From NCBI RefSeq assembly GCF_015751765.1, contig NZ_JADOTX010000001.1:3472001-3536000 (forward strand): 64,000 nucleotides of DNA, given 5' to 3'. Positions within the stretch are counted from its first letter, which is position 1. Each line of letters begins with the position of its first letter. This DNA comes from Micromonospora ureilytica (lineage in GTDB: Bacteria > Actinomycetota > Actinomycetes > Mycobacteriales > Micromonosporaceae). The translations under genes and the position numbers were made by a program. This document shows positions 11,058-19,883 of the stretch, in pieces. Below the pieces are notes generated by a model. That model was given only the letters and a program-made list of their open reading frames with translations, was not told the DNA's origin and did not search any database.

Positions 11058-11091
11058 CGTCGGGCCCGGCGGGTGACCGCCGGGCCCGACG
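11058..11091 (-). terminator. Intercistronic hairpin between chvE and mmsA
   Basis: A perfect 15-bp GC-rich stem (11058-11072 with 11077-11091) with a GTGA loop begins 7 bp after the chvE stop codon. As in many sugar ABC operons it probably acts as a leaky terminator or mRNA-stabilising element giving more binding protein than ATPase. Confidence 0.8.
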
Positions 11092-11097
11092 AGTGGC

Positions 11098-12240
11098 TTA
11101 CTTCTTGGCCTGACCGGCGGCGACCTCTTCCGCCGTCCAGTAGCCGGAGTCGATCAGCGTCGCCTTGATGTCGTCCTTGTAGACGGTCGCGATCGGCAGC
11201 AGGTACGCCGGGACGACCTTGACACCGTTGTTGTAGGTCTCGGTGTCGTTGGCCTGCGGCTGCTTCTTCTGCAGGAACGCCTCGGCGGCGTTCACGGCCT
11301 GCTCGGCGAGCAGGCGGGTGTCCTTGAAGACCGTGGAGCTCTGCACGCCGTCGTTGATCAGCTTGATCGAGGCGATCTCCGCGTCCTGGCCGGAAACGAC
11401 CGGGAGCTTCTTCGCGCCCTTGCCGTAGCCGGCGTTCTGCAGGGCGGTGATGATGCCGCGGGAGATGCCGTCGTACGGCGAGAGCACGCCGTCGACCTTC
11501 GAGCCGTCGTTGTAGGCCGAGGTCAGCAGGTTCTCCATCCGCTTCTGCGCGGTCTCCTGCTGCCACCGCAGGATGGCGACCTGCTCGGGGGTGGTCTGCT
11601 TGGACTTGACGATCAACGTGCCGTTCTCGATGAACGGCTTCAGGGTGTCCATCGCCCCGCTGAAGAAGTACTGGGTGTTGTTGTCATCCAGTGACCCGGC
11701 GAAGAGCTCGACGTTCAGCGGCCCCTTGGCGGTGCCCTTCGAGCCGTCCTTGTTCAGCAGGCCGAGTCCGACGAGCAGCGCGGTGCCCTGGGCGACGCCA
11801 ACCTTGTAGTTGTCGAAGCTGACGTAGAAGTCGACGTCCTTGCTGCCGCGGATCAGCCGGTCATAGGAGATGACCGGGATCTTCGCGGCTGCGGCGGCCT
11901 GCAGCTGGCTGTTCAGCGCGGTGCCGTCGATCGCCGCCACAATCAGGACATCCGCACCCTGAGTGATCATCTGGTCGACCTGCTGCGACTGCGTGGGGAT
12001 GTCGTCGCCGGCGTACTGGAGGTCGACCTTGTAGCCCTTGGCCTCAAGCTTCGACTTCACCGCGTTGCCGTCGGCGATCCACCGCTCCGAGGTCTGGGTC
12101 GGCATCGACACGCCGATGGTCAGCTCACTGGGCTTCTCGTCGCCGGTCTTGTCACCGCTGCCCGCACCCCCGCCGCTGCACGCCGCCATACTCAGCGCGA
12201 GTGCCGCGCCGCCGAGAGCAACCAGGAATTTCCTGCCCAC
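11098..12240 (-). CDS. chvE: Monosaccharide-binding lipoprotein (ChvE type)
   Basis: A 380-residue periplasmic-binding-protein-like lipoprotein with lipobox SMAAC at about residues 17-21. The type I sugar-binding fold is evident: ELTIGVSMPTQTSERWIADG, DMLIVAAIDG-like segment (GADVLIVAAIDGTALNSQL), PVISYDRLI and SPYDGISRGIITAL. These are hallmarks of ChvE, which binds several aldoses. It is the first gene of chvE-mmsA-mmsB. A LacI-type palindrome lies 62 bp upstream of its start, so it should be derepressed by the same sugar signal as the arabinose genes. Confidence 0.93.
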   Translation of the reverse strand: MGRKFLVALGGAALALSMAACSGGGAGSGDKTGDEKPSELTIGVSMPTQTSERWIADGNAVKSKLEAKGYKVDLQYAGDDIPTQSQQVDQMITQGADVLIVAAIDGTALNSQLQAAAAAKIPVISYDRLIRGSKDVDFYVSFDNYKVGVAQGTALLVGLGLLNKDGSKGTAKGPLNVELFAGSLDDNNTQYFFSGAMDTLKPFIENGTLIVKSKQTTPEQVAILRWQQETAQKRMENLLTSAYNDGSKVDGVLSPYDGISRGIITALQNAGYGKGAKKLPVVSGQDAEIASIKLINDGVQSSTVFKDTRLLAEQAVNAAEAFLQKKQPQANDTETYNNGVKVVPAYLLPIATVYKDDIKATLIDSGYWTAEEVAAGQAKK

Positions 12241-12301
12241 GGGCTTCTCCTCTCTGGACTCCCCCGCCGACTGCCGGGGCCAACTGTCATCTTTCGGGTA
12301 G

Positions 12302-12315
12302 TGTTAGCGCTCACA
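12302..12315. promoter_or_regulatory. LacI-type operator upstream of chvE
   Basis: TGTTAGCGCTCACA, whose other strand is TGTGAGCGCTAACA, is a near-perfect 14-bp palindrome centred on a CG step, as LacI-family operators are. It belongs to a set of similar sites across 12-28 kb. Confidence 0.8.
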
Positions 12316-12455
12316 TAGATTGCGTCAACACCTGATCCGAAATACCGGTGTCACGGTCTCGTAACGGAGCATCCAGGCGAGCGTAGCCATCTGGCCGATC
12401 CGCCGGAAGGGCAGGACGCGGCAACTCAGCGTGGTCACCCGCAGCACCCTACAGA

Positions 12456-12495
12456 CCGATGCCCGCGGACGACGTCTGTCGTCCGCGGGCATCGG
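12456..12495 (-). terminator. Terminator hairpin after the GH27 gene
   Basis: A perfect 18-bp stem (12456-12473 with 12478-12495) with a GTCT loop lies 57 bp beyond the GH27 stop. It is one of the longest perfect stems in the window. Confidence 0.85.
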
Positions 12496-12552
12496 CACTA
12501 CCGCCGAATCAGGTGGGTCGCCGCGACCTCGGGGGCCGGCGGACCCGATCGG

Positions 12553-14208
12553 CTACCGCTGCGACCACCGCTGGTTCGCCGCCGCGGTGCAGGTCCAGAG
12601 GATCACCGTGGTGCCGTTGGCGGTGGCGTTGCCGTTCACGTCCAGGCAGAGCCCCGACTGCGTGTTGCTGATCGTGCCGTTGGCGTTGACCGCCCATTGC
12701 TGGTTGGTCCCGCCGTTGCAGTCCCAGATCTGCACCTTGGCGCCGGCCGCGGCGTTCGACGGTGCGTCCAGGCACTTGCCGAGGGCCTGCAGGGTCTGGC
12801 CGCTCCTGGTCCAGCGCTGGTTGGCGGCGCCGTTGCAGTCCCAGATGACCGGCTGCGTGCCGTTCGTCGTGTTGCTGTTCGGGACGTCCAGGCAGCGGCC
12901 GGAGGCGGCGCTGGCGTACGCGCTCGACGTGGTCGGCGGCGGCGTCGTCGGAGGAACCGTGCTGCCTCCGCTGACCCGGTACACCACAGTGCCGTGCGCG
13001 GGAACGCTGGCGCTGATGGTCCCGCTGCTGGAGCTGGTGCCACCGGTCCACGCGTCCACCAGCGTGAACGAGGAGCCGGACTTGCCGATGGCGGCGGCCG
13101 TCGTCGAGATCGTCGTCGTCGAACCGCTCTGGTTGAACAGGGCGACGGCGACGTCACCGTTGGCGAGGGGCTTGGCCAGCACCCGACGGGTGCCGTCGAA
13201 GGACACCTGCACCCCCTGCAACCCGAGCGAGTCCTGGTTGATCGCGATCAGGTTGGCGTTCTTGAGGATGGTCTGCGTCGCGGAGTTCATGTTCCGTACG
13301 TCGTTGCCGGCGATCAGCGGAGACGCCATGATCGCCCACATCGCGAAGTGGCTGCGCATCTCCGTGTCGTTCATGCCGCCGCGACCGACCTCCATCATGT
13401 CCGGGTCGTTGAAGCCTCCTGGCCTCGCGTAGGACGCCAGCGGAACTGTCACGTTGATGATGTTCTGGATGCCCATCGGGTAGCCGTTGCTCTGCCCGGT
13501 GTCCCACGCGTTGGTGATGTCCTCGGTGGTTCGCCACATGTTCGCCACGTCGCCCCAGTTGCGCTGCGGGCCGGTCTTGGAGTGGATGCTGTTGGAGTTG
13601 ATGCTGTACACGATCGGTCGGCCGGTGGCGGCCAGCGCGTCACGCATCTTGGCGAAGGTGGTCACCTGGTCGTTGATGCTGCCCTCCGGCGAGCACCAGT
13701 CGTACTTGAGGAAGTCGACACCCCAGGCGGCGAACTGGCGCGCGTCCTGCACCTCGTGGCCACGGCTGCCGGTCGCGCCGGGGTAGGCGCCGAAGTACTG
13801 CGCGCAGGTCTTGTCGACAGGCACCTGGTAGATGCCGAACTTCAGGTTCCGGGCGTGCAGGTAGTCGCCGAGCGCCTTCATTCCGCTGGGGAACCGGCTG
13901 GGGTCGCCCTGGATGTTGCCGGAGCTGTCCCGGTTCGGGTTGAACCAGCAGTCGTCGACCACGACGTAGTTGTAGCCCAGGTCCCGCATGCCGCTGCTGA
14001 CGATCGCATCGGCCGTCTGCCGGATCAGCCCCTCGTTGATGTTGCAGCCGAACGAGTTCCACGAATTCCAACCCATGGGGGGAGTGCGCGCCACGCCGTT
14101 GTCCAGCGCCTGCGCCGTCGGGGCGCGAAAGCCGACCAGGGCGCCGGCGAGCAGTATTCCGGCCGCCAGCACGCTCCCCCAGCGCCGACCTCGGGTAATG
14201 CGGTTCAT
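12553..14208 (-). CDS. Secreted GH27 glycosidase (alpha-galactosidase type) with CBM13
   Basis: A 551-residue exported enzyme. Residues 1-35 are a signal peptide ending in AQA. The GH27 barrel starts with ARTPPMGWNSWNSFGC; DDCW (about 85-88), nucleophile D170 in LKYDWC and acid/base D230 in WRTTEDI match the family. GGFNDPDMM follows near 264. A C-terminal beta domain leads through a proline/threonine linker (PPTTPPPTT) to a ricin-type CBM13 module (about 425-551) with three QxW repeats such as NQRWT, NQQWA and NQRWS. GH27 contains alpha-galactosidases and beta-L-arabinopyranosidases; the arabinose context leaves both open. A LacI-type operator lies 75 bp upstream, and the lacI gene is the next gene upstream on the same strand. 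Confidence 0.92.
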   Translation of the reverse strand: MNRITRGRRWGSVLAAGILLAGALVGFRAPTAQALDNGVARTPPMGWNSWNSFGCNINEGLIRQTADAIVSSGMRDLGYNYVVVDDCWFNPNRDSSGNIQGDPSRFPSGMKALGDYLHARNLKFGIYQVPVDKTCAQYFGAYPGATGSRGHEVQDARQFAAWGVDFLKYDWCSPEGSINDQVTTFAKMRDALAATGRPIVYSINSNSIHSKTGPQRNWGDVANMWRTTEDITNAWDTGQSNGYPMGIQNIINVTVPLASYARPGGFNDPDMMEVGRGGMNDTEMRSHFAMWAIMASPLIAGNDVRNMNSATQTILKNANLIAINQDSLGLQGVQVSFDGTRRVLAKPLANGDVAVALFNQSGSTTTISTTAAAIGKSGSSFTLVDAWTGGTSSSSGTISASVPAHGTVVYRVSGGSTVPPTTPPPTTSSAYASAASGRCLDVPNSNTTNGTQPVIWDCNGAANQRWTRSGQTLQALGKCLDAPSNAAAGAKVQIWDCNGGTNQQWAVNANGTISNTQSGLCLDVNGNATANGTTVILWTCTAAANQRWSQR

Positions 14209-14283
14209 CGAGCCTCCTTGTTGGTGGCGCCCGCCGGTGACTACGATCCCTGGTCGGTGCGCCGATAGTTGGACGCCAATTTT

Positions 14284-14297
14284 TGTTAGCGTTAACA
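14284..14297. promoter_or_regulatory. LacI-type operator upstream of the GH27 gene
   Basis: TGTTAGCGTTAACA, a near-perfect 14-bp palindrome, lies about 75 bp before the GH27 start and about 210 bp after the lacI stop, in an AT-richer stretch (14265-14410). Confidence 0.82.
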
Positions 14298-14508
14298 GAG
14301 ACGCACATCATGTTACGGCGACATTTCACGAGGTTCAATACCTTGCCGCAGCCGTATCGTTTGACATCGATTGGCTACAGTGCGCAACCCATCGAGCCAC
14401 GTCTTATCGATGCGGAAGCCGAAAATTGGCGCAGGCTGGCGCGGACCCGCACGCGCGTTGCCACCGGGGCGGGGAGCGGCGGGGGCGAACTCCAGTTGGC
14501 CCCGGCCG

Positions 14509-15516
14509 TCAGCGACGAGGTGGGGCGACGCTCTCGCGGGCGACCAGAGTCGGGGCGATGGTCTGCCGCAGCGCCCCAGCGGTGCCCGACTCGATCTGGG
14601 ACAGCAGCATCTGCAGGCTCGCCCTCGCCACCGCGTCGAAGTCCGGTCGGACGGTGGTCAGCGGCGGAATGAAGTACGCCGCCTCCGGCACGTCGTCGAA
14701 GCCGACCACGCTGATCTCGTCCGGCACCCGTCGGCCGAACTCGTGCAGCGCCCGCAACACACCCAGCGCCAGATGGTCGTTGGCGGTGAAGACGGCGGTG
14801 ACCTCCGGCATCCGCGCCAACATCTGCCCGCACCGGTAACCCGACGCCGCGGACCAGTCCCCCGGCATCGGCGGCGGCGGATCCAGCCCGGCGGCCAGCA
14901 GCGCCTGCCGCCAGCCGTCGATCCGGCCGACGCTGTCGAACCAGTCGGTCGGCCCCGACACGTGCCAGACGGTGCGGTGCCCGGCGTCGAGCAGATGTTG
15001 CGTCGCCGCCCGGGCGCCCGCAACCTGGTCGACAGTCACCAGCGGCACCGGCCGGCTCGGGTCGCCGTCGACCGTGACCAGTGGGACGTCCTTGGGCAGG
15101 TGCTCCAGCGCCTCACCGGCCGACTCGACCGGGGCGATGACCACGATGCCCGCGACCCGGTGCGACAGGTGCCGCTCGACGGCCGCCGAGATGGAGCGGT
15201 GGTCGAGGTTTCGCACGCTGCCGACACTGACCGCGAAACCCTCTTCGGCGGCGGTCTGCTCCAACGCGGCCAGCAGCGACGCCGGACCGTAGAGCGTCGT
15301 GTTCTGCGCGACCACACCGATGACCTGTGATCGACCGGTCACCAGGGCGCGTGCCGCGCCGTTGGGGCGGTAGCCGAGTTCGGCGATCGCCGCGCGTACC
15401 CGAAGCCGGGTCTGCTCACGGACGTTGGGGTGCCCGTTGAGCACCCGTGACACCGTCTGATGGGAGACACCGGCGAGACGAGCAACGTCCGTCATCGCGG
15501 GACCGTGGACGGCCAT
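14509..15516 (-). CDS. LacI-family transcriptional regulator, probable repressor of the sugar island
   Basis: A 335-residue repressor. Residues 8-60 form the LacI helix-turn-helix and hinge: MTDVARLAGVSHQTVSRVLN, then LGYRPNGAARAL. The ligand core is a type I sugar-binding fold with IGVVAQNTTLYGPA, VAGIVVIAPV, TAVFTANDHLALGVLRAL and ISVVGFDDVPEAAYFIPPLTTVRPD. It lies between the GH27 and GH43 genes and is the only LacI protein in the window. Operators of LacI type flank it on both sides (14284, 18094, 18207), making it the likely regulator of the island. No operator is visible at its own promoter. The effector is unknown; L-arabinose or galactose is inference. Confidence 0.93.
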   Translation of the reverse strand: MAVHGPAMTDVARLAGVSHQTVSRVLNGHPNVREQTRLRVRAAIAELGYRPNGAARALVTGRSQVIGVVAQNTTLYGPASLLAALEQTAAEEGFAVSVGSVRNLDHRSISAAVERHLSHRVAGIVVIAPVESAGEALEHLPKDVPLVTVDGDPSRPVPLVTVDQVAGARAATQHLLDAGHRTVWHVSGPTDWFDSVGRIDGWRQALLAAGLDPPPPMPGDWSAASGYRCGQMLARMPEVTAVFTANDHLALGVLRALHEFGRRVPDEISVVGFDDVPEAAYFIPPLTTVRPDFDAVARASLQMLLSQIESGTAGALRQTIAPTLVARESVAPPRR

Positions 15517-15907
15517 TTCGCTCCCCCCGCTACATCTCCGGCCCGCGGCCCGTCGACGTCGACTGGAGCGGCCCGGCCCGATCCCCCTCGCTCAGTCACC
15601 ACGCCGGTGCTGAATCCCAGGTGACCAGCGCTGGATCGCCGACAGTCTACGCCAGCGACGGTGCTGAACACGGTACGGCTGCGCGTGGACTGTATGAGGC
15701 GCCGAAGCCGTTCAACGTCGCGCCCCACCCGGAGTACGCAGCCAACCGGTGCGGGTAGGGCCGCGACGTGGCACGCCGGCCTGCCCTCGCTCGTGGACAG
15801 AGCGTGGAGCAGGCCGGCGAGGACCTGACGCGGTGGCGCGGACTCGACATGCCGTCAGGCACGCGTTGCCAGCGCCACCGGTCAGACCGGTCGTCGTGTG
15901 ACAGGTG
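15517..15907. other. Intergenic region between lacI and the GH43 gene
   Basis: A 391-bp stretch containing the lacI promoter side and a long hairpin (15774-15819) beyond the GH43 stop. I see no operator-like palindrome of the island type and no credible gene in it. Confidence 0.6.
15774..15819 (-). terminator. Hairpin beyond the GH43 gene
   Basis: An 11-bp perfect stem (CGCCGGCCTGC at 15774-15784 with its complement at 15809-15819) encloses a 24-base loop that has its own short CGCTC/GAGCG pairing. It lies about 90 bp after the GH43 stop. Confidence 0.55.
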
Positions 15908-18013
15908 TCACGGGGTCGTGAGGTCGAACCGCCGCACGGTGACCGCGCCACCGAGCGACTGCGTCGCGTGATTGAAGATGGCGAATCGGTAGCCCATGAA
16001 GAACTGCCAGTTGTTCGCCAACGTCAGGGCGTTGCCGAACGAGGTGAAGTTGACCCCGTCGGTGCTGTACGAGAAACGGGCCTGCCGGCCGGAGCCGGGT
16101 CTGATGTCGGCGTTGGCGCGCAACCAGATCCGGCCACCGGAGACGGCGGTGCTCGCCACCTCGCTGCCGGTGCTGGTGGTGTTCCAGCTGCCGTCCATCG
16201 TCAGGCCGTTCTGCATGACCAGACGTGTGGACCCGTTGTCCCGTCGGACTCCGATCCAGGCCGACGAGTTGCGCAGCACCGCCAGGCCGGTGCGATCACC
16301 GTCGCGCATCGTGGAGTAGTCCAGCTCGATGGTCGCGGTCGAGGTGGGGCCCTGGATCCGGTGGGTCAGCGTGTTGCGTGCCTTGTACAGGTCGCCGGTG
16401 ACGGTGGCGGTCTGCAGGTTCAGGCCGTTGTTGACCGACCACTTGCTGTTGTCGGGGTTGTGGTTCCACTCCCACTGCGGGCCGAGTGTGGTGCCGGCGA
16501 ACGTGTCGCTGCCGGTGAGCGGCTTGACCGCCCGGGGCGGCGCGGGCAGGTTCGGCTTCGGGTAGGAACTGCCCCACGCGCCGTTGACCGTCTGCAGCAC
16601 AGGCCAGCCGTCGCCGGTCCAGGTGATCGGGGCCAGGGCCGGCATCCGACCACCGGGGTACGCGTCGACGAAGGACATGTAGTACCAGTCGCCGTTCTGG
16701 GTCTGCACCAGCCCACCCTGGTGCGGCACGCCGCCGCCAGAGATCGGACCGGGCAGGTTGAGCAGCACCTGACGCTGCTCGTACGGGCCGAACGGGCCGT
16801 TCGTCGACTTCAGCACGTACTGGCCGTTGGCCGGGCGGGTGAGCCAGATGTAGTAGGCGCCGTTGCGCTTGTAGAAGCGGGCGCCCTCAAGCGTCCCGAT
16901 GCTCGACGGCGTCTGGTACACCTGCTGGGCCCGGACCTGGGACTTCCCGTCCGCGGACAGCTGCGCCACGCTGATCGTGCCGTTGCCGTACGCGACGTAC
17001 GGGGTGTCGTTGTCGTCGAACAGCAGGCCGGCGTCGTAGTAGCAGTTGGGGATGGTGGTGTGCTTGCTCCAGGTGCTGTCGACGGCCGACGCGGTGTAGA
17101 TGTGGGTCTGCGCGAAGTCGATGCAGCCGGCCCAGTAGTACGTCTTGTTGCTCGGCCGATAGTTCAACGTCGACGCCCAGATCCCGTCGACGTACGCGTT
17201 ACCGCCGCTCATGTCGTACTTCGACCCGAAATCGAGCTTGGGCACCGAGTGGCCGGCGAACTCCCAGTTGACCAGGTCGTACGAGCGCAGGACCGGCGCG
17301 CCCGGCGAGTAGTGCATGGTGGACGCGGACATGTAGTAGGCGTTGTCCACGCGGATGATGTCGACGTCGGCGAAGTCCTGCCAGATCGCCGGGTTCGAGT
17401 ACGTGCCGTTCGAGGGCGGTGGCGTCGTGGGGTCGGTCCCGCCCACCTGGACGAGCTGCCACTGCTGGTTGGTGCCACCCCAGTCGGCGTACTGCACGAC
17501 GTTCCCACCATCCGCGGTGGACGCACCCTGCACCTCGACGGCCTTGCTGCTGTTGCGGTTGATCAACCGCACATAACCACCATCGGAGTCAGCCAACCGG
17601 AACTGCTGGTTCGTCCCGTTAAGATCGGCCCACTGCACGATCGCCCCACCATCAGCGGTCGAGAAACCACTGACATCCAGCACCTTGCCCGAGTGCCGCG
17701 ACTTGACCCGGTAATAGCCACCACCGGAGTCCACGAACTGCCACTGCTGGTTCACCCCGTTGTTACGCGTCCACTGACTGATCCGCGCCCCATCGTTGGT
17801 AGCCGACGCGTACAGATCCAACGCCTTACCACTGTTCCGGTTCACCAACACGTAGGAGGCGTTGGTGTCCACCGTCGCCGCTGACGCGGCGGTCGGCGCG
17901 ACAGCCGCCAGGGCGCCGCCGATCACCACCGCGACCGCGGCGGCGACGAGCCGCGACAGCCGACCACGCCCCCGCGCTGGTGTTGTCCAGGGAACCCGAC
18001 CGATGGCAACCAT
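15908..18013 (-). CDS. Secreted CBM13-GH43 arabinofuranosidase/xylosidase-type enzyme
   Basis: A 701-residue exported enzyme starting at an ATG behind AAGGAGG. Residues 1-45 form a long signal peptide (ends APTAASAA). Residues 47-190 are a ricin-type CBM13 module with three repeats ending NQQWQ, NQQFR and NQQWQ. A linker (TDPTTPPPSNG) leads to a GH43 five-bladed propeller from about 206: DFADVDIIRVDNAYYMS holds the presumed general-base aspartate, AGLLFDDNDTPYVAYG the pKa modulator, and LEGARFYKRNGAYYIWLT the acid glutamate. A C-terminal beta-sandwich (about 500-701) is typical of GH43 xylosidases and arabinofuranosidases. It probably trims arabinose or xylose from plant hemicellulose. Two LacI-type operators lie upstream. 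Confidence 0.9.
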   Translation of the reverse strand: MVAIGRVPWTTPARGRGRLSRLVAAAVAVVIGGALAAVAPTAASAATVDTNASYVLVNRNSGKALDLYASATNDGARISQWTRNNGVNQQWQFVDSGGGYYRVKSRHSGKVLDVSGFSTADGGAIVQWADLNGTNQQFRLADSDGGYVRLINRNSSKAVEVQGASTADGGNVVQYADWGGTNQQWQLVQVGGTDPTTPPPSNGTYSNPAIWQDFADVDIIRVDNAYYMSASTMHYSPGAPVLRSYDLVNWEFAGHSVPKLDFGSKYDMSGGNAYVDGIWASTLNYRPSNKTYYWAGCIDFAQTHIYTASAVDSTWSKHTTIPNCYYDAGLLFDDNDTPYVAYGNGTISVAQLSADGKSQVRAQQVYQTPSSIGTLEGARFYKRNGAYYIWLTRPANGQYVLKSTNGPFGPYEQRQVLLNLPGPISGGGVPHQGGLVQTQNGDWYYMSFVDAYPGGRMPALAPITWTGDGWPVLQTVNGAWGSSYPKPNLPAPPRAVKPLTGSDTFAGTTLGPQWEWNHNPDNSKWSVNNGLNLQTATVTGDLYKARNTLTHRIQGPTSTATIELDYSTMRDGDRTGLAVLRNSSAWIGVRRDNGSTRLVMQNGLTMDGSWNTTSTGSEVASTAVSGGRIWLRANADIRPGSGRQARFSYSTDGVNFTSFGNALTLANNWQFFMGYRFAIFNHATQSLGGAVTVRRFDLTTP

Positions 18014-18093
18014 GATCCTCCTTATGCGTTCCGAACGGCCCGGGTCGTCATCCGCGGCACTGGGCGGTGTGCCGAGCTGGCCTGATCGCAGAA

Positions 18094-18107
18094 TGTGATC
18101 GTTAACA
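18094..18107. promoter_or_regulatory. LacI-type operator, proximal to the GH43 gene
   Basis: TGTGATCGTTAACA lies about 81 bp upstream of the GH43 start. It shares the outer TGTxA/TAACA arms and central CG of the island operators. Confidence 0.7.
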
Positions 18108-18206
18108 TCACTCATCGTGATTCACGCCGATGAATCGTCGTGCACGGGGAGGAGAAATGATCGCGAGCCGGGCCAGGCGCAGACATCGACCGTCTTGGTT
18201 ATAGAC

Positions 18207-18220
18207 TGTGAGCGATAACA
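18207..18220. promoter_or_regulatory. LacI-type operator, distal to the GH43 gene
   Basis: TGTGAGCGATAACA lies 100 bp further upstream of the proximal site, close to the end of the araA operon. It resembles the E. coli lac operator core. Confidence 0.75.
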
Positions 18221-18276
18221 CGGCCTTAGTCAAGACGTAACCCAATCGGCTGGCGCTCGTGCTAGACGGACACGCA

Positions 18277-18330
18277 GACGGGTGGCCAGCCCCTGCCCGA
18301 GGGATGTCAGGCAGGGACGGACCACCCGTC
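18277..18330 (-). terminator. Terminator of the araB-araA operon
   Basis: An interrupted long stem: GACGGGTGG (18277-18285) pairs with CCACCCGTC (18322-18330), and inside it CCCTGCC pairs with GGCAGGG. It begins 25 bp after the araA stop. Confidence 0.7.
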
Positions 18331-18354
18331 CGAGGCGCGGCCGAGCCGCGCGAA

Positions 18355-19857
18355 TCAGAAGCCGCGGGCCAGCCGGTAGTACGCCTGGTTCCAGCGCAGC
18401 TCGTCGGCGAAGCGGCGGGGCTCCGTATCGGCGTCGATGACGACGAGCTCGGTGCGACTCATCTCCGCCAGGTCGTGCAGCTCCTCCACGCCCACCGCCT
18501 GCGACAGCACCGTGTGGTGCGGGGCGCCCGCGGTGATCCACGCCTCGGCCGAGACCGGCAGGTCGGGGCGCGGACGCCAGACGGCACGGGCAACCGGCAA
18601 CCGGCGCAACGGCTGTGGCGGCGCCACCACGTCGATCTCGTTGGCCACCAGCCGGAAACGCTCCCCCATGTCGGACAACCCGAGCACCACGGCCGGACCG
18701 GGTGCGGCGTCGAACACCAGCCGGACCGGGTCCTCCCGGCCACCGATGCTCAGCGGATGGATCTCCACGTTGGGCACGTCGGAGGCGATGGTCGGGCAGA
18801 CCTCCAACATGTGGGCCCCGAGCACCAGCTCGTTGCCCGGGGTGAGGTCGTAGGTGTAGTCCTCCATGAACGACGTGCCGCCGCTCACGCCCACCGACAT
18901 CGCCTTGAGGGTGCGGACCAGGACCGAGGTCTTCCAGTCACCCTCGCCGCCGAAGCCGTAGCCGTCCGCCATCAGCCGCTGCACGGCGATGCCCGGCAGC
19001 TGACGCAGCCCCCCGAGGTCCTCGAAGTTCGTCGTGAAGGCCCGGAACCCACCCGCGTCCAGGAAGGCGCGCATGCCCAGTTCCAGGCGTGCGGCGTACC
19101 GCAGCGAGTCGTGCTGCTCGCCGCCGGGCAGCAGCTCGCCGACGATGCGGTAGGTGTCCTCGTACTCCTTGACCAGGTCGGCCACCTGCGCGTCGGTGAC
19201 CTCGCCGACCACCTCGACCAGGTCGTTGACGCCGTAGGTGTTGACCGAGACCCCGAACCGCAGCTCGGCCTCGACCTTGTCGCCCTCGGTCACCGCGACG
19301 TCGCGCATGTTGTCACCGAAGCGGGCCAGGCGCAGCGACCGCATCGCCGACCAGCCCAGCGCGGCGCGCGCCCACGCCCCGACCCGGGTGGTCACCCGCG
19401 GGTCACTGACGTGCCCGGCCACCGTCTTACGGGCCACACCGAGACGCGTCTGGATGTACCCGAACTCGCGGTCGCCGTGGGCGGCCTGGTTCAGGTTCAT
19501 GAAGTCCATGTCGATGTCGTTCCACGGCAGCAGAACGTTGGCCTGGGTGTGCAGGTGCAGCAGCGGTGTCTGCAACGCGTCCAGACCGGAGATCCACATC
19601 TTGGCCGGCGAGAACGTGTGCATCCAGGCGATGACCCCGACGGCACCCTGAGCGGCCGCGTCCCGGCAGACCTGCAGGATCTCGCCGCTGTTGGTCAGGA
19701 CGGGCTTCCAGACCACGCGGGCGGGAATCTGCGGCGAGTCGTCGAGCGCGGCCGCGATCTGGCGGGACTGCTCGGCCACCTGGCGGAGCGTCTCCTCGCC
19801 GTACATGCCTTGGCTGCCGGTGAGGAACCAGATCTCGGGTTCTGTGTGTGGTGCCAT
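18355..19857 (-). CDS. araA: L-arabinose isomerase
   Basis: A 500-residue cytosolic enzyme that converts L-arabinose to L-ribulose. The N-terminus [20 protein letters not shown] is characteristic. Metal and catalytic positions are visible in order: [30 protein letters not shown] and [10 protein letters not shown], matching E306, E333, H350 and H450 of the E. coli enzyme. Length matches E. coli AraA (500). The ATG at 19857 follows GGAAGG; the frame stays open upstream but without plausible protein. It is the last gene of an operon that begins with araB, separated from the preceding permease by 26 bp. Confidence 0.97.
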   Translation of the reverse strand: MAPHTEPEIWFLTGSQGMYGEETLRQVAEQSRQIAAALDDSPQIPARVVWKPVLTNSGEILQVCRDAAAQGAVGVIAWMHTFSPAKMWISGLDALQTPLLHLHTQANVLLPWNDIDMDFMNLNQAAHGDREFGYIQTRLGVARKTVAGHVSDPRVTTRVGAWARAALGWSAMRSLRLARFGDNMRDVAVTEGDKVEAELRFGVSVNTYGVNDLVEVVGEVTDAQVADLVKEYEDTYRIVGELLPGGEQHDSLRYAARLELGMRAFLDAGGFRAFTTNFEDLGGLRQLPGIAVQRLMADGYGFGGEGDWKTSVLVRTLKAMSVGVSGGTSFMEDYTYDLTPGNELVLGAHMLEVCPTIASDVPNVEIHPLSIGGREDPVRLVFDAAPGPAVVLGLSDMGERFRLVANEIDVVAPPQPLRRLPVARAVWRPRPDLPVSAEAWITAGAPHHTVLSQAVGVEELHDLAEMSRTELVVIDADTEPRRFADELRWNQAYYRLARGF

Positions 19858-19883
19858 GGGGTTGCCTTCCGCGAGAGGGGCGG

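Larger units (their letters stand above)
12241..12552. other. Intergenic region between chvE and the GH27 gene
   Basis: This 312-bp stretch holds the chvE promoter region with its operator and the terminator hairpin of the GH27 gene. I see no gene in it. Confidence 0.7.
18014..18354. other. Intergenic region between araA and the GH43 gene
   Basis: This 341-bp region contains the GH43 promoter with two LacI-type operators (18094, 18207) and the araA operon terminator (18277-18330). No gene is visible. Confidence 0.7.

Noticed and set aside
15905..17884. A 659-codon plus-strand frame opposite the GH43 gene
   Set aside because: The minus-strand frame encodes recognisable CBM13 and GH43 domains; the opposite frame is low-complexity Val/Arg/Gly sequence.
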